A stretch of DNA of 64,000 nucleotides from an uncultured Lachnospiraceae bacterium (GCA_910578115.1 CAJTPO010000014.1:1-64000), one strand, 5' to 3'. Numbered from the stretch's first letter, positions 44,290 through 53,357 are shown. Notes: generated by a model not told the origin, from the letters alone. A program made the numbers and translations.

Positions 44290-45249
44290 TCAGCGCTCTT
44301 CTTCCCCGTCCCCGGCAGTCTGATCCACGGAAAACAGCGCGTCCACAAACTGGTCCGCGTCGAACTTCTGCAGATCCTCTATGGTCTCCCCGACGCCGAT
44401 ATACTTGACCGGAATCTGCAGCTGTGACTGAATCGCCACCGCGATGCCGCCCTTGGCCGTACCGTCCATCTTGGTCAGGATAATGCCCGTCAAATCCGCC
44501 ACCTCGCCGAACTCCTTCGCCTGCTGCAGCGCATTCTGGCCGGTGGTGGCATCCAGCACCACCAGATTCTCCCTGTGGGCATCGGGAAACTCTCTGTCGA
44601 TGATCCGGTTGATCTTCTTAAGCTCCTCCATCAGGTTCTTCTTATTGTGTAGCCTGCCCGCCGTATCACATAAGAGCACGTCGATATTCCTCGCCTTCGC
44701 CGCATTCACCGCATCGAAGATCACACTGGCGGGATCGGAACCCTCGCTGCCGCCGATCATATCCACCCCGGCACGGTCCGCCCATTCACTCAGCTGCTCG
44801 CCCGCCGCCGCACGGAAAGTATCCGCCGCCGCGATCAGCACCCGTCTTCCCTGTCCTTTCAGTTTCCCGGCCAGCTTGCCCACGGTGGTGGTCTTGCCCA
44901 CGCCGTTGACGCCGATCACCAGCACAACAGACTGTCTTTCCTCGAACACATAGGCCGTCTCCTGTACCTGCATCTGTTCCTTGATATTCTGGATCAGAAA
45001 GGACTTGCAGTCGGCCGGTTCCTTGATATGGTTCTCCTTCACCTGCTCCCGCAGCCGTTCCAGGATCGCCTCGGTGGCCTGCACCCCGATATCGCCCATG
45101 ATCAGGATTTCTTCCAGTTCCTCATAGAAATCATCGTCTATGTTGGAAAATCCGTTGAACACGGAATCGATCCCGTGAACGATATTGTTCCTCGTCTTTG
45201 TCAGTCCCTCTTTTAATCTTCTGAAAAAACCCTTCTTCTCTTCACTCAT
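44290..45249 (-). CDS. ftsY: Signal recognition particle receptor FtsY
   Basis: Membrane docking GTPase for SRP-ribosome complexes. The NG domain has GVNGVGKTTTVGKLA near residue 112, DTAGR near 198 and TKMDGTAKGG. There is almost no acidic A domain, as is usual in Gram-positives (319 residues). Its ATG shares one base with the smc stop codon (TGATG), so translation is coupled. Confidence 0.97.
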   Translation of the reverse strand: MSEEKKGFFRRLKEGLTKTRNNIVHGIDSVFNGFSNIDDDFYEELEEILIMGDIGVQATEAILERLREQVKENHIKEPADCKSFLIQNIKEQMQVQETAYVFEERQSVVLVIGVNGVGKTTTVGKLAGKLKGQGRRVLIAAADTFRAAAGEQLSEWADRAGVDMIGGSEGSDPASVIFDAVNAAKARNIDVLLCDTAGRLHNKKNLMEELKKINRIIDREFPDAHRENLVVLDATTGQNALQQAKEFGEVADLTGIILTKMDGTAKGGIAVAIQSQLQIPVKYIGVGETIEDLQKFDADQFVDALFSVDQTAGDGEEER

Positions 45250-48200
45250 CAGTCATCCAATTCCTTATCGATCAAATTTACGCTTACCAGTGTTGACACA
45301 CCCTTCTCCTGCATCGTGATACCGTAGAGGCGGTCCGCTTTCTCCATCGTGCCGCGCCTGTGGGTGATCACGATAAACTGTGTATTCTTCGTCAGCTTGT
45401 GCAGATACTTGGCAAATCTTCCTACATTGCTCTCATCCAGCGCCGCCTCGATCTCGTCCAGAAGACAGAAGGGCGACGGCTTTAAGTTCTGGATCGCAAA
45501 CAGCAGGCAGATCGCGGTCAGGGACTTCTCTCCACCGGACATCTGCATCATGTTGACCAGCTTCTTGCCGGGCGGCTGTGCAATGATCCGGATGCCTGCC
45601 TCCAGCACGTCCTCATCCTCCATCAGCTCAAGCGCTCCCTTACCGCCGCCGAAAAGCTCCTTGAACACCTTGTCGAACTCTCTGTTGATCTGTGCAAATT
45701 TTTCATTGAACTGCTTACGCATGGAGCTGTCCAGCTCTTCAATGATCCCCAGAAGCGTTTTCTCCGCCTCCACCAGATCATCATGCTGGGTCTTTAAAAA
45801 GGTGTAACGCTCCATCAGATTCCTGTAATCCTCGATGGCATTGACGTTCACGTCCCCCAGTTTGCGGATCGCATCTTTCAGCGCCGTGATCTCCTTCTTC
45901 ATGGCGGGCAGATCGTTCATCTCCTCGTCCTTCATGGACTCCGCATCGGAGAGGGTGATCTCGTACTCGTCCCACATATAGTTGATCTGGGACTCAATGG
46001 ACTCTTCCATCCGTTCCCGCTGGCTGTTGAGACGGTACACTTCCTTGTCCAGCGCCGTCATCCGCTCGGACAGTTCTTCTCTCGTGGCAAAGAAGTTCTT
46101 CTGTTTCCCCGCAAGCTCTTCCTTAAGAGCGATATCCTCTTTCAGTTTCGTCTCCGCGTCCGTCTGGGCGGAGTAGGATGACGCAATAGTCTTCTCGATC
46201 TCCAGAATACTGGCTTTCTTGCGCTCCACCTCTTCTTTGCCCAGATGCAGACCTTCCTGCACCTCCTTAAGCTCTGCGCTGTGGCGTGCAATCTCGCCCT
46301 CCACACGTTCCAGATTCTGTCTCTGGAAATCCGCGCTCTGGCGCATCTTCTCCACTTCCACATCCCACTCGGATACTTTGGCCGACTGCTCTGATTCCTC
46401 CGTCCGCTTTGCCTCCAGCTGCTTCTGGAATTCGCCGATCTGCGCTTCCACGTTCTTCTCCAGCGCCTCGGAATCTGCCAGCTCTCTTAAGTTTTCATCC
46501 TTATTGACCTGAATCTCCTTGATCTGCCGTTCGATATCCTGCTGTTCTGTTTTCAGCTCGTCGAAGCCTTCCTCCGTCTCGCTCTTCTTCTCCCGGGCCT
46601 GCGCCACGCTCATTCTGGCCGTATTCTGCTCGATGAACTTACGCTGCAGCTGCCCTTTGACATCCTCGATCTCCAGACGCAGCTTGTTCCTGTTTCGTTT
46701 CGTCTGCTCGATATCATTTAACAGATTGTCGATATCCACCACGTACTGCTTGACCTTCCTACTGAGCTCCTCCATCTCCCGGCGTCTGCCCAGCAGATTG
46801 GAGTTGTTCTTGAAAGCGCCGCCGCTGATGGCGCCACCGGGCACCAGCAGTTCGCCTTCCAACGTGACCATACGGATGCCGTAATCGAACTTTCTGGCAA
46901 TCTTCACGGCATTGTCCACGTTGTCCACCACCACGATACGCCCTAACATCGCTTTCGCCACGTTCCGGTATTTCTTCTCCACCTTCACCAGTTCGTCCGC
47001 CATGCCGATTACGCCTTTTTCCTTCAGGGCGTCAGGATTCTTAAACTCCTGGGGGCGGGTAATACTGGTGAGGGGCAGGAAGGTGGCACGGCCCGCCCGG
47101 GCCTTTTTCAGATAACCGATCATGCGCTTGGCGGTCTCCTCATCCTCCGTGACGATATTCTGGATATTGCCGCCCAAAGCCGTCTCGATGGCCGTCTCAT
47201 ATCTGGCTTCCGCCTGGATGATATCCGCCACCACGCCGATGATGCCCTTCTCCTGGCCTTTGCGCTCCATCACGGCCTTGACGCTGCCGCCGTACCCCTC
47301 GTAGCGCTCCGTCAGGTTGGCCAGCGCCTCCAGCCTGGACTTCTGCTGATGATAAAGCACCTGGGTATCCCGCAGCTTCTGGTCCCGCTCCGCCAGCTCT
47401 TCCCGGAAAAGCGAAAGCCGCTCCTCCATCGTCTCCTGCTTTTCCCCCAGTTCTTTGATGGCAGTCCCCACAGCCTCGAATTCTTCTTCCAGCTTCTTGA
47501 TGGTCTCCGTCTGCTCCGCCTCGTCGGACTTGGCCCGCAGCAGTCGGGAATTCAGCTCCGCCCTGCGGATGTTGATCTGCTCCAGCATGGTATCGTAGCG
47601 CCCCATCCTGGACTTGATCGTGGCACGGTTATTCAAGGCGTCGATGATCGTATTCTTCCCACTTTCGATGTGATCATTCAGCTCTTCGATCCGGCTCTGG
47701 GTCTCCTCCAGCAGCTGCCTGGCTTCTGTTCTGGCCTGCTCCAGCTGCGTCAGTTTCTGATCCGTCTGCTCCTTATCCGCAAGGATGCCGTCCTTCTCCC
47801 GGGTGCGTGTGTTGATCTGTTCACTGATACTGCGGATGCGGCTCTGTAAATGCTCTTCGTTGCCCTCCGCCGAGTGGATCTGTTCCTTTAAGACATTGAT
47901 CTCACCTTCCAGCTTGGAACGCATCACCCCGGTATCCGTCAGCGTCGCCCGGGCCGTCTCGATGGCCTGATCCAGTTCTTCGATCCGGCCGGCGATCTGC
48001 TCGTACTCTTCCTTGATGTTCTCATACTTCTTCGTGGTCTCTTCCAGATCCCCGCCGGCAATCGTCAGTTTGCCGTCCGTCTCCGCCAGCTGCTGCCGTA
48101 CCCGCACATTCTCCAGCAGGAACACATTTACGTCCAGCGTCTTTAACTCTTCTTTCTTTTTCAGGTAGACTCTGGCCTTCTCGGCCTGCTTCTCCAGCGG

Positions 48201-48809
48201 CCCGGTCTGCTTCTCCAGCTCGCTTAAGATGTCATTGACCCGGACAAGGTTCTGCTTCTCGTCTTCCAGCTTCTTCTGTGCCGCATACTTCCTGCGCTTG
48301 AACTTCACGATACCGGCAGCCTCGTCGAACAGCTCACGCCGCTCCTCCGGCTTGCCGCTTAAGATCTTCTCGATCTGTCCCTGTCCGATAATGGAGTATC
48401 CTTCCTTACCGATACCGGTATCGTAGAAAAGCTCGTTCACGTCTTTCAGACGGCAGATGGAGCCGTTGATCATATATTCACTCTCACCGGACCGGTACAG
48501 CCTTCTGGACACCGTCACCTCATCATAGTCGATGGTCAGCTGATGATCCGTATTGTCCAGCGTGATCGCCACGTAGGCATAACCCAGAGGCTTTCGCATC
48601 TCCGTTCCGGAGAAGATCACGTCCTGCATGGAAGAACCTCGAAGCTGCTTGATCCGCTGCTCTCCCAGCACCCATCTGACGGCATCCGCCACGTTGCTTT
48701 TTCCGGAACCGTTGGGCCCCACAATACCGGTAATACCGTTGTGAAACTTGAAATTTATCTTATTGGCAAAGGATTTGAATCCGTGCACCTCAATGCTTTT
48801 TAAATACAT
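45249..48809 (-). CDS. smc: Chromosome segregation protein SMC
   Basis: Condensin ATPase for chromosome organisation. The N-terminal Walker A is GPNGSGKSN at residue 32. Long coiled coils (about 170-500 and 680-1000) flank a hinge near 520-640 (YGGSVKAVMERKG to PGGAISGGAF). The C-terminal head has the signature MSGGEKSLTAICLLFAIQ and Walker B FCLLDEIEAALDE. The full length (1186 residues) is standard. Its partners ScpA and ScpB are not in this window. Confidence 0.98.
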   Translation of the reverse strand: MYLKSIEVHGFKSFANKINFKFHNGITGIVGPNGSGKSNVADAVRWVLGEQRIKQLRGSSMQDVIFSGTEMRKPLGYAYVAITLDNTDHQLTIDYDEVTVSRRLYRSGESEYMINGSICRLKDVNELFYDTGIGKEGYSIIGQGQIEKILSGKPEERRELFDEAAGIVKFKRRKYAAQKKLEDEKQNLVRVNDILSELEKQTGPLEKQAEKARVYLKKKEELKTLDVNVFLLENVRVRQQLAETDGKLTIAGGDLEETTKKYENIKEEYEQIAGRIEELDQAIETARATLTDTGVMRSKLEGEINVLKEQIHSAEGNEEHLQSRIRSISEQINTRTREKDGILADKEQTDQKLTQLEQARTEARQLLEETQSRIEELNDHIESGKNTIIDALNNRATIKSRMGRYDTMLEQINIRRAELNSRLLRAKSDEAEQTETIKKLEEEFEAVGTAIKELGEKQETMEERLSLFREELAERDQKLRDTQVLYHQQKSRLEALANLTERYEGYGGSVKAVMERKGQEKGIIGVVADIIQAEARYETAIETALGGNIQNIVTEDEETAKRMIGYLKKARAGRATFLPLTSITRPQEFKNPDALKEKGVIGMADELVKVEKKYRNVAKAMLGRIVVVDNVDNAVKIARKFDYGIRMVTLEGELLVPGGAISGGAFKNNSNLLGRRREMEELSRKVKQYVVDIDNLLNDIEQTKRNRNKLRLEIEDVKGQLQRKFIEQNTARMSVAQAREKKSETEEGFDELKTEQQDIERQIKEIQVNKDENLRELADSEALEKNVEAQIGEFQKQLEAKRTEESEQSAKVSEWDVEVEKMRQSADFQRQNLERVEGEIARHSAELKEVQEGLHLGKEEVERKKASILEIEKTIASSYSAQTDAETKLKEDIALKEELAGKQKNFFATREELSERMTALDKEVYRLNSQRERMEESIESQINYMWDEYEITLSDAESMKDEEMNDLPAMKKEITALKDAIRKLGDVNVNAIEDYRNLMERYTFLKTQHDDLVEAEKTLLGIIEELDSSMRKQFNEKFAQINREFDKVFKELFGGGKGALELMEDEDVLEAGIRIIAQPPGKKLVNMMQMSGGEKSLTAICLLFAIQNLKPSPFCLLDEIEAALDESNVGRFAKYLHKLTKNTQFIVITHRRGTMEKADRLYGITMQEKGVSTLVSVNLIDKELDD

Positions 48810-48875
48810 ACGTACCTCAATCTGTCTTTCTACTACCGTATAAATATCTTCATAACCGGACTGACGCCTGTCGCA

Positions 48876-49610
48876 TCATTCACACGGGATCCCGTCAGCT
48901 CCCGTCTGATTCTTCCGTGCAGACACCGTCTTACGCCGAAGAAGCGCTTCATAAGCGGCGTGCTGTTCCGCCGCTTTCTTGGAATGCCCGTTTCCACGGC
49001 CCGCCATTCTGTCTCCGACCATCACTTCCACCACGAAAGTCTTGTCATGCTCCGGCCCTTCCTCCCGGACCAGCTCATAACGAAGCACGCCGCCGTTCTC
49101 CTTCTGGATCTCTTCCTGCAGTATGGTCTTCGCATCATAGAACAGCTGCTTATGCTCCAGATCCGACAGGATAAAACGGCCGATAAACGCCCGCGCTTCC
49201 TCGATGCCGCTGTCCAGATAAATGGCCCCAATAGTGGCCTCCATCACATCCGATATGATGGAATCCCGCTTCCTGCCGCCGGTCAGTTCTTCCCCTCTGC
49301 CCAGCAGGATAAACTCTTCCAGTCCGATCTGCCTCGCACAGAAAGCAAGGGCCGGCTCACAGACGATGGAAGATCTGAATTTGGTCAACTCTCCCTCCGA
49401 CATCTCCGGATTCTCCCGGAAGATATGATCGCTGCTCACCAGCTCCAGCACCGCATCACCGAGGAACTCCAGCCTCTCATAATCCGGCAGTTTGTTGATT
49501 TTCTGCTCATTAGAATAGGAACTGTGAGTCAACGCCTGCCGCAGCAGTTTCTTATCTCGAAAGCAGTATTCTATTTTCTCTTCCAGCTGTGCAAGCCTGT
49601 CCACCAACAT
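48876..49610 (-). CDS. rnc: Ribonuclease III
   Basis: Cuts double-stranded RNA in rRNA maturation and mRNA control. The nuclease signature ERLEFLGDAVLEL lies near residue 45, with the acidic partner in DVMEATIGAIYLD. A C-terminal double-stranded RNA-binding domain covers about 160-235 (GRGNGHSKKAAEQHAAYEAL). ATG 49610 follows GGGAGG. It lies between acpP and smc in the standard order, after an attenuator-like hairpin. Confidence 0.97.
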   Translation of the reverse strand: MLVDRLAQLEEKIEYCFRDKKLLRQALTHSSYSNEQKINKLPDYERLEFLGDAVLELVSSDHIFRENPEMSEGELTKFRSSIVCEPALAFCARQIGLEEFILLGRGEELTGGRKRDSIISDVMEATIGAIYLDSGIEEARAFIGRFILSDLEHKQLFYDAKTILQEEIQKENGGVLRYELVREEGPEHDKTFVVEVMVGDRMAGRGNGHSKKAAEQHAAYEALLRRKTVSARKNQTGADGIPCE

Positions 49611-49630
49611 AAGAACCTCCCACATTTAAA

Positions 49631-49656
49631 AAGCCCTTTCATGATAAAAAGGGCTT
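49631..49656 (-). terminator. Terminator or attenuator between acpP and rnc
   Basis: AAGCCCTTT pairs with AAAGGGCTT around TTATCATG, and is followed by TTTAAA on the minus strand. It lies 20 bp after acpP and just before the rnc ribosome binding site, so it probably reduces read-through into rnc-smc-ftsY. Confidence 0.8.
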
Positions 49657-49675
49657 CCCGCTTTACACTGTATCT

Positions 49676-49903
49676 TTAAATACAATTTCTGATCAGCATG
49701 ACGGCCTCTCCCACCGTCGAGATTTCTTTTACAGCTTCAGCCGGGATCTCAATCTCAAATGCCTCCTCGATCTTCATCACAATCTGGTAGACATCCAGGG
49801 AGTCCGCTCCCAGATCCTCCGTAAAAGTTGTTTCTTCCGTAACCTCGTTAGGGTCCACATTCAATATATCCGCGATTGCTTCTTTCAACTTCTCAAATTC
49901 CAT
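49676..49903 (-). CDS. acpP: Acyl carrier protein
   Basis: Carries growing acyl chains in fatty acid synthesis. The phosphopantetheine site is Ser35 in LGADSLD. The protein is 75 residues and acidic, with the usual helices. It sits between plsX and rnc without the fab genes that lie between plsX and acpP in Bacillus. Confidence 0.97.
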   Translation of the reverse strand: MEFEKLKEAIADILNVDPNEVTEETTFTEDLGADSLDVYQIVMKIEEAFEIEIPAEAVKEISTVGEAVMLIRNCI

Positions 49904-49980
49904 CCTGACAGTTTACCCCTTTCACCTTCTCGTTAGTCTCTTATCCGTGCCACATATCACCGGCACAAATATTCGTTCTA

Positions 49981-51009
49981 TTACTTCTCTCCGGACACGA
50001 TCCCGTCAGCTTGAAGCATCTGCTTAATCTTCTCACTGATCTGCTGTTCGGTAAAGGTGATACACTGTAGTATGGAATTCTTAATCTCTATGGATTTGGA
50101 ACTGCCGTGAGTCTTCACCACCAGTCCCTTAAGGCCGAGCATCGGCGCACCGCCGTACTGCTCCAGGTCAAACGCCTTAAGCGTCTGTTTCAGGGCCGGT
50201 TTCACAAGGAGCGCTCCAATCTTACTGCGCAGGCTTGTCATCATGCCCTCCTTCACCTTCGAAATCAGCGTGGAGCCAACCCCCTCATAAGTCTTCAAGA
50301 TAACGTTCCCCGTAAAAGCCTCGCACACCACTACGTCTGCCGCGCCTGCCGGGATATCTCTGGCCTCCACGCTGCCGATAAAGTTGATGTCCGGGCAGTT
50401 CTTCAAGAGCGGGAAGGTCTCCTTGACCAGCGCATTGCCCTTCTCCTCCTCCGCACCGATATTCACAATCCCCACTTTCGGATTCTTAATCCCCATCACA
50501 TGTTCCATATAGACGGAACCCATCTTGGCAAACTGCACCAGGTGGGAAGGTCTGGCGTCCACGTTGGCTCCGCAGTCGATCAGCAGGGAACATCCCGTCG
50601 CCGTCGGAATCAGCGGCGCAAGCGGCGGTCTCTCCACCCCCTTGATCCGGCCCACGATAACCTGTCCACCAACCAGCGTGGCACCTGTACTCCCCGCCGA
50701 TACATAGGCATCACAGGTTCCGTCCTTCACCAGATTCAGCGCCTTCACCAAAGAGGAATCTTTCTTCTTGCGGATCGCCATCACGGGCGGCTCCGCCGTC
50801 TCTATGATCTCGGAAGCAGGCACCACCTCAATCTGCTCCTTCGGGTATGTATGACCGGACAGCTCTCTCTCCACCGCCTCCTTCATACCCACCAGATATA
50901 CCTTGACCTTACTGCCCTCGTTGACGGCTTCCACCGCCCCCTTCACGATCTCCTGCGGGGCATTGTCACCGCCCATCGCATCCACCGCGACCTTAATATA
51001 CTCGCTCAT
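49981..51009 (-). CDS. plsX: Phosphate acyltransferase PlsX
   Basis: Makes acyl phosphate from acyl-ACP for PlsY (encoded at 4.5-5.1 kb). The N-terminus IKVAVDAMGGDNAP and IGRIKGVERPPLAPLIPT are diagnostic, as is LIDCGANVDARP. Length (342) is normal. GAGGTG precedes ATG 51009. A ~138-nt leader from the promoter at 51148-51176 includes a nine-G run and a 20-codon open frame. Confidence 0.97.
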   Translation of the reverse strand: MSEYIKVAVDAMGGDNAPQEIVKGAVEAVNEGSKVKVYLVGMKEAVERELSGHTYPKEQIEVVPASEIIETAEPPVMAIRKKKDSSLVKALNLVKDGTCDAYVSAGSTGATLVGGQVIVGRIKGVERPPLAPLIPTATGCSLLIDCGANVDARPSHLVQFAKMGSVYMEHVMGIKNPKVGIVNIGAEEEKGNALVKETFPLLKNCPDINFIGSVEARDIPAGAADVVVCEAFTGNVILKTYEGVGSTLISKVKEGMMTSLRSKIGALLVKPALKQTLKAFDLEQYGGAPMLGLKGLVVKTHGSSKSIEIKNSILQCITFTEQQISEKIKQMLQADGIVSGEK

Positions 51010-51038
51010 AACTGCACCTCGTATCAGCTTCTGTCACT

Positions 51039-51101
51039 TTATTCTCTGATCTCATCAAGATCTGTCAGGTTAACCCTGATTTCCAGATCGGTATTCGGCA
51101 T
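51039..51101 (-). CDS. Possible 20-codon leader peptide upstream of plsX
   Basis: ATG 51101 to TAA 51039 encodes a short acidic peptide (MPNTDLEI at the start, DLDEIRE at the end). A run of nine Gs (51109-51117) lies just upstream and could act as a ribosome binding site. It ends 30 bp before plsX. Whether it is translated is not known; the sequence looks more coding-like than random. Confidence 0.3.
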   Translation of the reverse strand: MPNTDLEIRVNLTDLDEIRE

Positions 51102-51147
51102 GCCGCCACCCCCCCCCAGCCAGAAACAAAACTGTAAAGATAATTTC

Positions 51148-51176
51148 AGTATACCATATGAGAAAACCAAAGTCTA
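51148..51176 (-). promoter_or_regulatory. Predicted plsX promoter
   Basis: TAGACT (51171-51176) and TATACT (51148-51153) are 17 bp apart on the minus strand. It matches the DUF512-der-plsY-gpsA promoter at both hexamers and across ATGGTATACTGA. Confidence 0.65.
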
Positions 51177-51201
51177 CGATAAAAGAAAGCCGCAAAATAA
51201 A

Positions 51202-51243
51202 GAAATCAAGGAATCATACGCTCTACGATCCCTTGATCTCTTC
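51202..51243 (-). terminator. Terminator after rpmF
   Basis: GAAGAGATCAAGGGATC pairs imperfectly with GATTCCTTGATTTCTT across an 11-base loop, with TTATTTTGC after it. It separates yceD-rpmF from plsX. Confidence 0.75.
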
Positions 51244-51257
51244 AAATATCACCCGCA

Positions 51258-51437
51258 TCAATCAACTGCGATAATTTCTTTTTTGTTGTATGTGCCGCAC
51301 TTCTTACATACTCTGTGGGGTACCATGAGCGCACCGCATTTACTGCACTTAACCAATGTAGGGGCAGTCATTTTCCAGTTTGCTCTTCTCCTGTCTCTTC
51401 TCCCTTTGGAAGATTTGTTCTTAGGACAGATTGACAT
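51258..51437 (-). CDS. rpmF: 50S ribosomal protein L32
   Basis: Small zinc-ribbon ribosomal protein of 59 residues. It begins MSICPKNKSSKGRRDRRRAN and has the metal pairs C-x2-C at CSKC and CKKC. AAGGAGGTG precedes ATG 51437. It follows yceD by four bases, the usual pairing, and precedes plsX. Confidence 0.97.
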   Translation of the reverse strand: MSICPKNKSSKGRRDRRRANWKMTAPTLVKCSKCGALMVPHRVCKKCGTYNKKEIIAVD

Positions 51438-51441
51438 CGTC

Positions 51442-51966
51442 TCACACCTCCTTACTCCCGTTAAAGATATCTTTTATTACTGCCATCCTGGGATCAGGAA
51501 CAAACGTGTCACAGTCACATGTTCCCGTATTCAGATCCTGTCCGCACTGGCGGCATATACCGCGGCAGTCCGGCCTGCACAGAATCTTCATAGGCCAGTT
51601 GATCACAATTTCATTGCGCAGCAGTTCTTCCACGTCCATCTGATAACCGTTCATATACTCCTGATCGTCACCGTCCTCCGGCGAAGGCATCCTGTCCGGT
51701 GCATACACTGTCCTGTCGATTGCAAGCTCCAGTGTCGTGTTCACTTCCCGCAGACATCTGCTGCAACGAGCGGAGAACATAATCTTCCCCTCTCCTTCCA
51801 CCCGCGCTCTGCCCTTCTCAAGATTGGTAAAGGTCATCGCAAAAGGTGTCATATTGTTCACCGGAAATGTCTCCCCGCCAATCGTAACCTGACTGACCTC
51901 CGGTTCTGCCTGCATCGTGACTACCTTGTCCTCATTGAGTAACACTTCAGTTAAATTCACGAACAT
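51442..51966 (-). CDS. yceD: YceD/DUF177 family protein
   Basis: Protein tied to 23S rRNA accumulation and ribosome assembly, almost always encoded before rpmF. The CSRCLREVNTTLE motif lies near residue 70. A C-terminal Cys-rich stretch (CRPDCRGICRQCGQDL, then CDCD) may bind zinc. GGAG precedes ATG 51966. Confidence 0.94.
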   Translation of the reverse strand: MFVNLTEVLLNEDKVVTMQAEPEVSQVTIGGETFPVNNMTPFAMTFTNLEKGRARVEGEGKIMFSARCSRCLREVNTTLELAIDRTVYAPDRMPSPEDGDDQEYMNGYQMDVEELLRNEIVINWPMKILCRPDCRGICRQCGQDLNTGTCDCDTFVPDPRMAVIKDIFNGSKEV

Positions 51967-51992
51967 AGTTGACTCCTATCCACACTCAAACA

Positions 51993-52021
51993 ATTATACC
52001 CATGGGTTTTCCATTTGTCAA
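51993..52021 (-). promoter_or_regulatory. Promoter of yceD-rpmF
   Basis: TTGACA (52016-52021) and TATAAT (51993-51998) with 17-bp spacing: both hexamers match consensus exactly. It starts a few bases beyond the pta stop codon. Confidence 0.92.
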
Positions 52022-52029
52022 CAAAAATT

Positions 52030-53031
52030 TTACGCAAGCTGGGCCTGTACCGCCGTAAGCGCCACCACACCCACGATATCCTGCCAGGAACAGCCTCGGG
52101 AAAGATCGTTCACCGGCTTTGCGATGCCCTGCAGCATAGGCCCGTAAGCCTCTGCCTTGCCCAGTCGCTGTACCAGTTTATAACCAATGTTGCCGCAGTC
52201 CAGATTCGGGAAGATGAGCACATTGGCCTTACCCGCCACTTCGCTGCCGGGAGCCTTGGACTTGGCCACATGCGGCACCAGAGCAGCGTCTGTCTGCAGT
52301 TCCCCATCGATGCACAGGTGCGGATACTGCTCATGAGCGATGCGGGTGGCCTCCACCATCTTGTCCACCAGCGGGTGCTTCGCACTGCCCTTTGTGGAGT
52401 GGGACAACATGGCAATGATCGGCTTGGCTCCTACCAGACTCTTAAAGCTCTTGGCCGAAGTATCCGCAATGGCTGCCAGCTCCTCCGCCGTCGGATCCTG
52501 ATTCAAGCCGCAGTCCGCGAAAAGGAACGTCCCCTTCTCCCCGAAAGTGCAGTCCGGCACATCCAGAATAAAGAAACCGGATACCAGCTTCACACCAGGA
52601 GCCGTCTTCAAGATCTGCAGTGCCGGCCGCAGCGTATCCGCCGTGGCATGACAGGCGCCGGCCACCATACCGTCAGCGTCATTGGCCTTGACCATCACCA
52701 CGCCAAAGGTAAGATAATCACTCAGAAGAATCTCTCTTGCCTTCTCCGGCGTCATCCCTTTGTTCTTCCTCGTCTCATACAAAATATTCACATAACCGTC
52801 CAGCTTCTCCGACTTCTCCGGATCGATGATCGTGACGCCGTCCAGCTCCACCTCCAGCCAGCCGGCACCGTCCATAATCTTCTCCTCATTGCCGATCATA
52901 ATGATGTCTGCGATCTCTTCCTTAAGAATACTGGCCGCTGCGATCAAAGTTCTTTTGTCATTAGTCTCCGGCAGAACGATCGTCTTCTTATCACTCCTTG
53001 CTTTCTCTTTCATCAAGTCAATATAAGACAT
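52030..53031 (-). CDS. pta: Phosphate acetyltransferase
   Basis: Converts acetyl-CoA to acetyl phosphate, the first step to acetate and ATP in fermentation. SYIDLMKEKARSDKKTIVLPE at the start, and GGTVADTLRP-like CHATADTLRPALQILK and SGFFILDVPD in the body, fit the short (333-residue) Pta type. ATG 53031 has AAGGAGGG. No ackA is adjacent in the visible region. Confidence 0.96.
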   Translation of the reverse strand: MSYIDLMKEKARSDKKTIVLPETNDKRTLIAAASILKEEIADIIMIGNEEKIMDGAGWLEVELDGVTIIDPEKSEKLDGYVNILYETRKNKGMTPEKAREILLSDYLTFGVVMVKANDADGMVAGACHATADTLRPALQILKTAPGVKLVSGFFILDVPDCTFGEKGTFLFADCGLNQDPTAEELAAIADTSAKSFKSLVGAKPIIAMLSHSTKGSAKHPLVDKMVEATRIAHEQYPHLCIDGELQTDAALVPHVAKSKAPGSEVAGKANVLIFPNLDCGNIGYKLVQRLGKAEAYGPMLQGIAKPVNDLSRGCSWQDIVGVVALTAVQAQLA

Positions 53032-53121
53032 ACTGTACCCTCCTTGTATGCATTTTGACAGCTTTTCCCAAACACCCATATTCTACACTGGGATACCATC
53101 ATAAATAGAAACAGTAAATTA

Positions 53122-53150
53122 ATTATACAAAAAGAACGGCTTGTATACAA
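53122..53150 (-). promoter_or_regulatory. Predicted pta promoter
   Basis: TTGTAT (53145-53150) and TATAAT (53122-53127) with 17-bp spacing, giving a ~85-nt leader. Confidence 0.8.
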
Positions 53151-53226
53151 GACAGAACTCCTGTAAACCTGTTAATTTTGTATCTTTTTCCATTTACAGC
53201 GTGCAAAATATTTTATTTATGATAAA

Positions 53227-53357
53227 CTATAGTAAACGACATGGCAGATTTCGTTTCTAAATAGAGTTTTACGAATGAAAGTCTTAGACTTTCATAGCAT
53301 GGATGGCCATACGGCCTGCCAGGCGGCAGATTGAGCATGGTGGAGTTTGCTATATAT
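53227..53357 (+). repeat. Structured intergenic repeat, copy C (most complete)
   Basis: Starts CTATAGTAAAC and ends GTTTGCTATATAT, imperfect terminal inverted repeats of about 11 bp. Inside are a perfect hairpin ATGAAAGTC-TTA-GACTTTCAT, then GCATGGATGGCCATACGGCC, GCCTGCCAGGCGGCAG and GAGCATGGTGG. The segment from the hairpin onwards matches copy B, and the hairpin region matches copy A. There is no coding potential. The shape is that of a ~130-bp MITE-like element. Confidence 0.72.

Noticed and set aside
51109..51117. Nine-C run as an assembly artefact
   Set aside because: It cannot be excluded, but both sides are coherent leader sequence; it is therefore reported as a finding to be checked rather than dropped.
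50107..51942. 611-codon plus-strand open frame opposite plsX, rpmF and yceD
   Set aside because: It covers three well-supported minus-strand genes and their promoters, and its protein is His/Leu/Arg-rich with no recognisable domain. It is a shadow frame.
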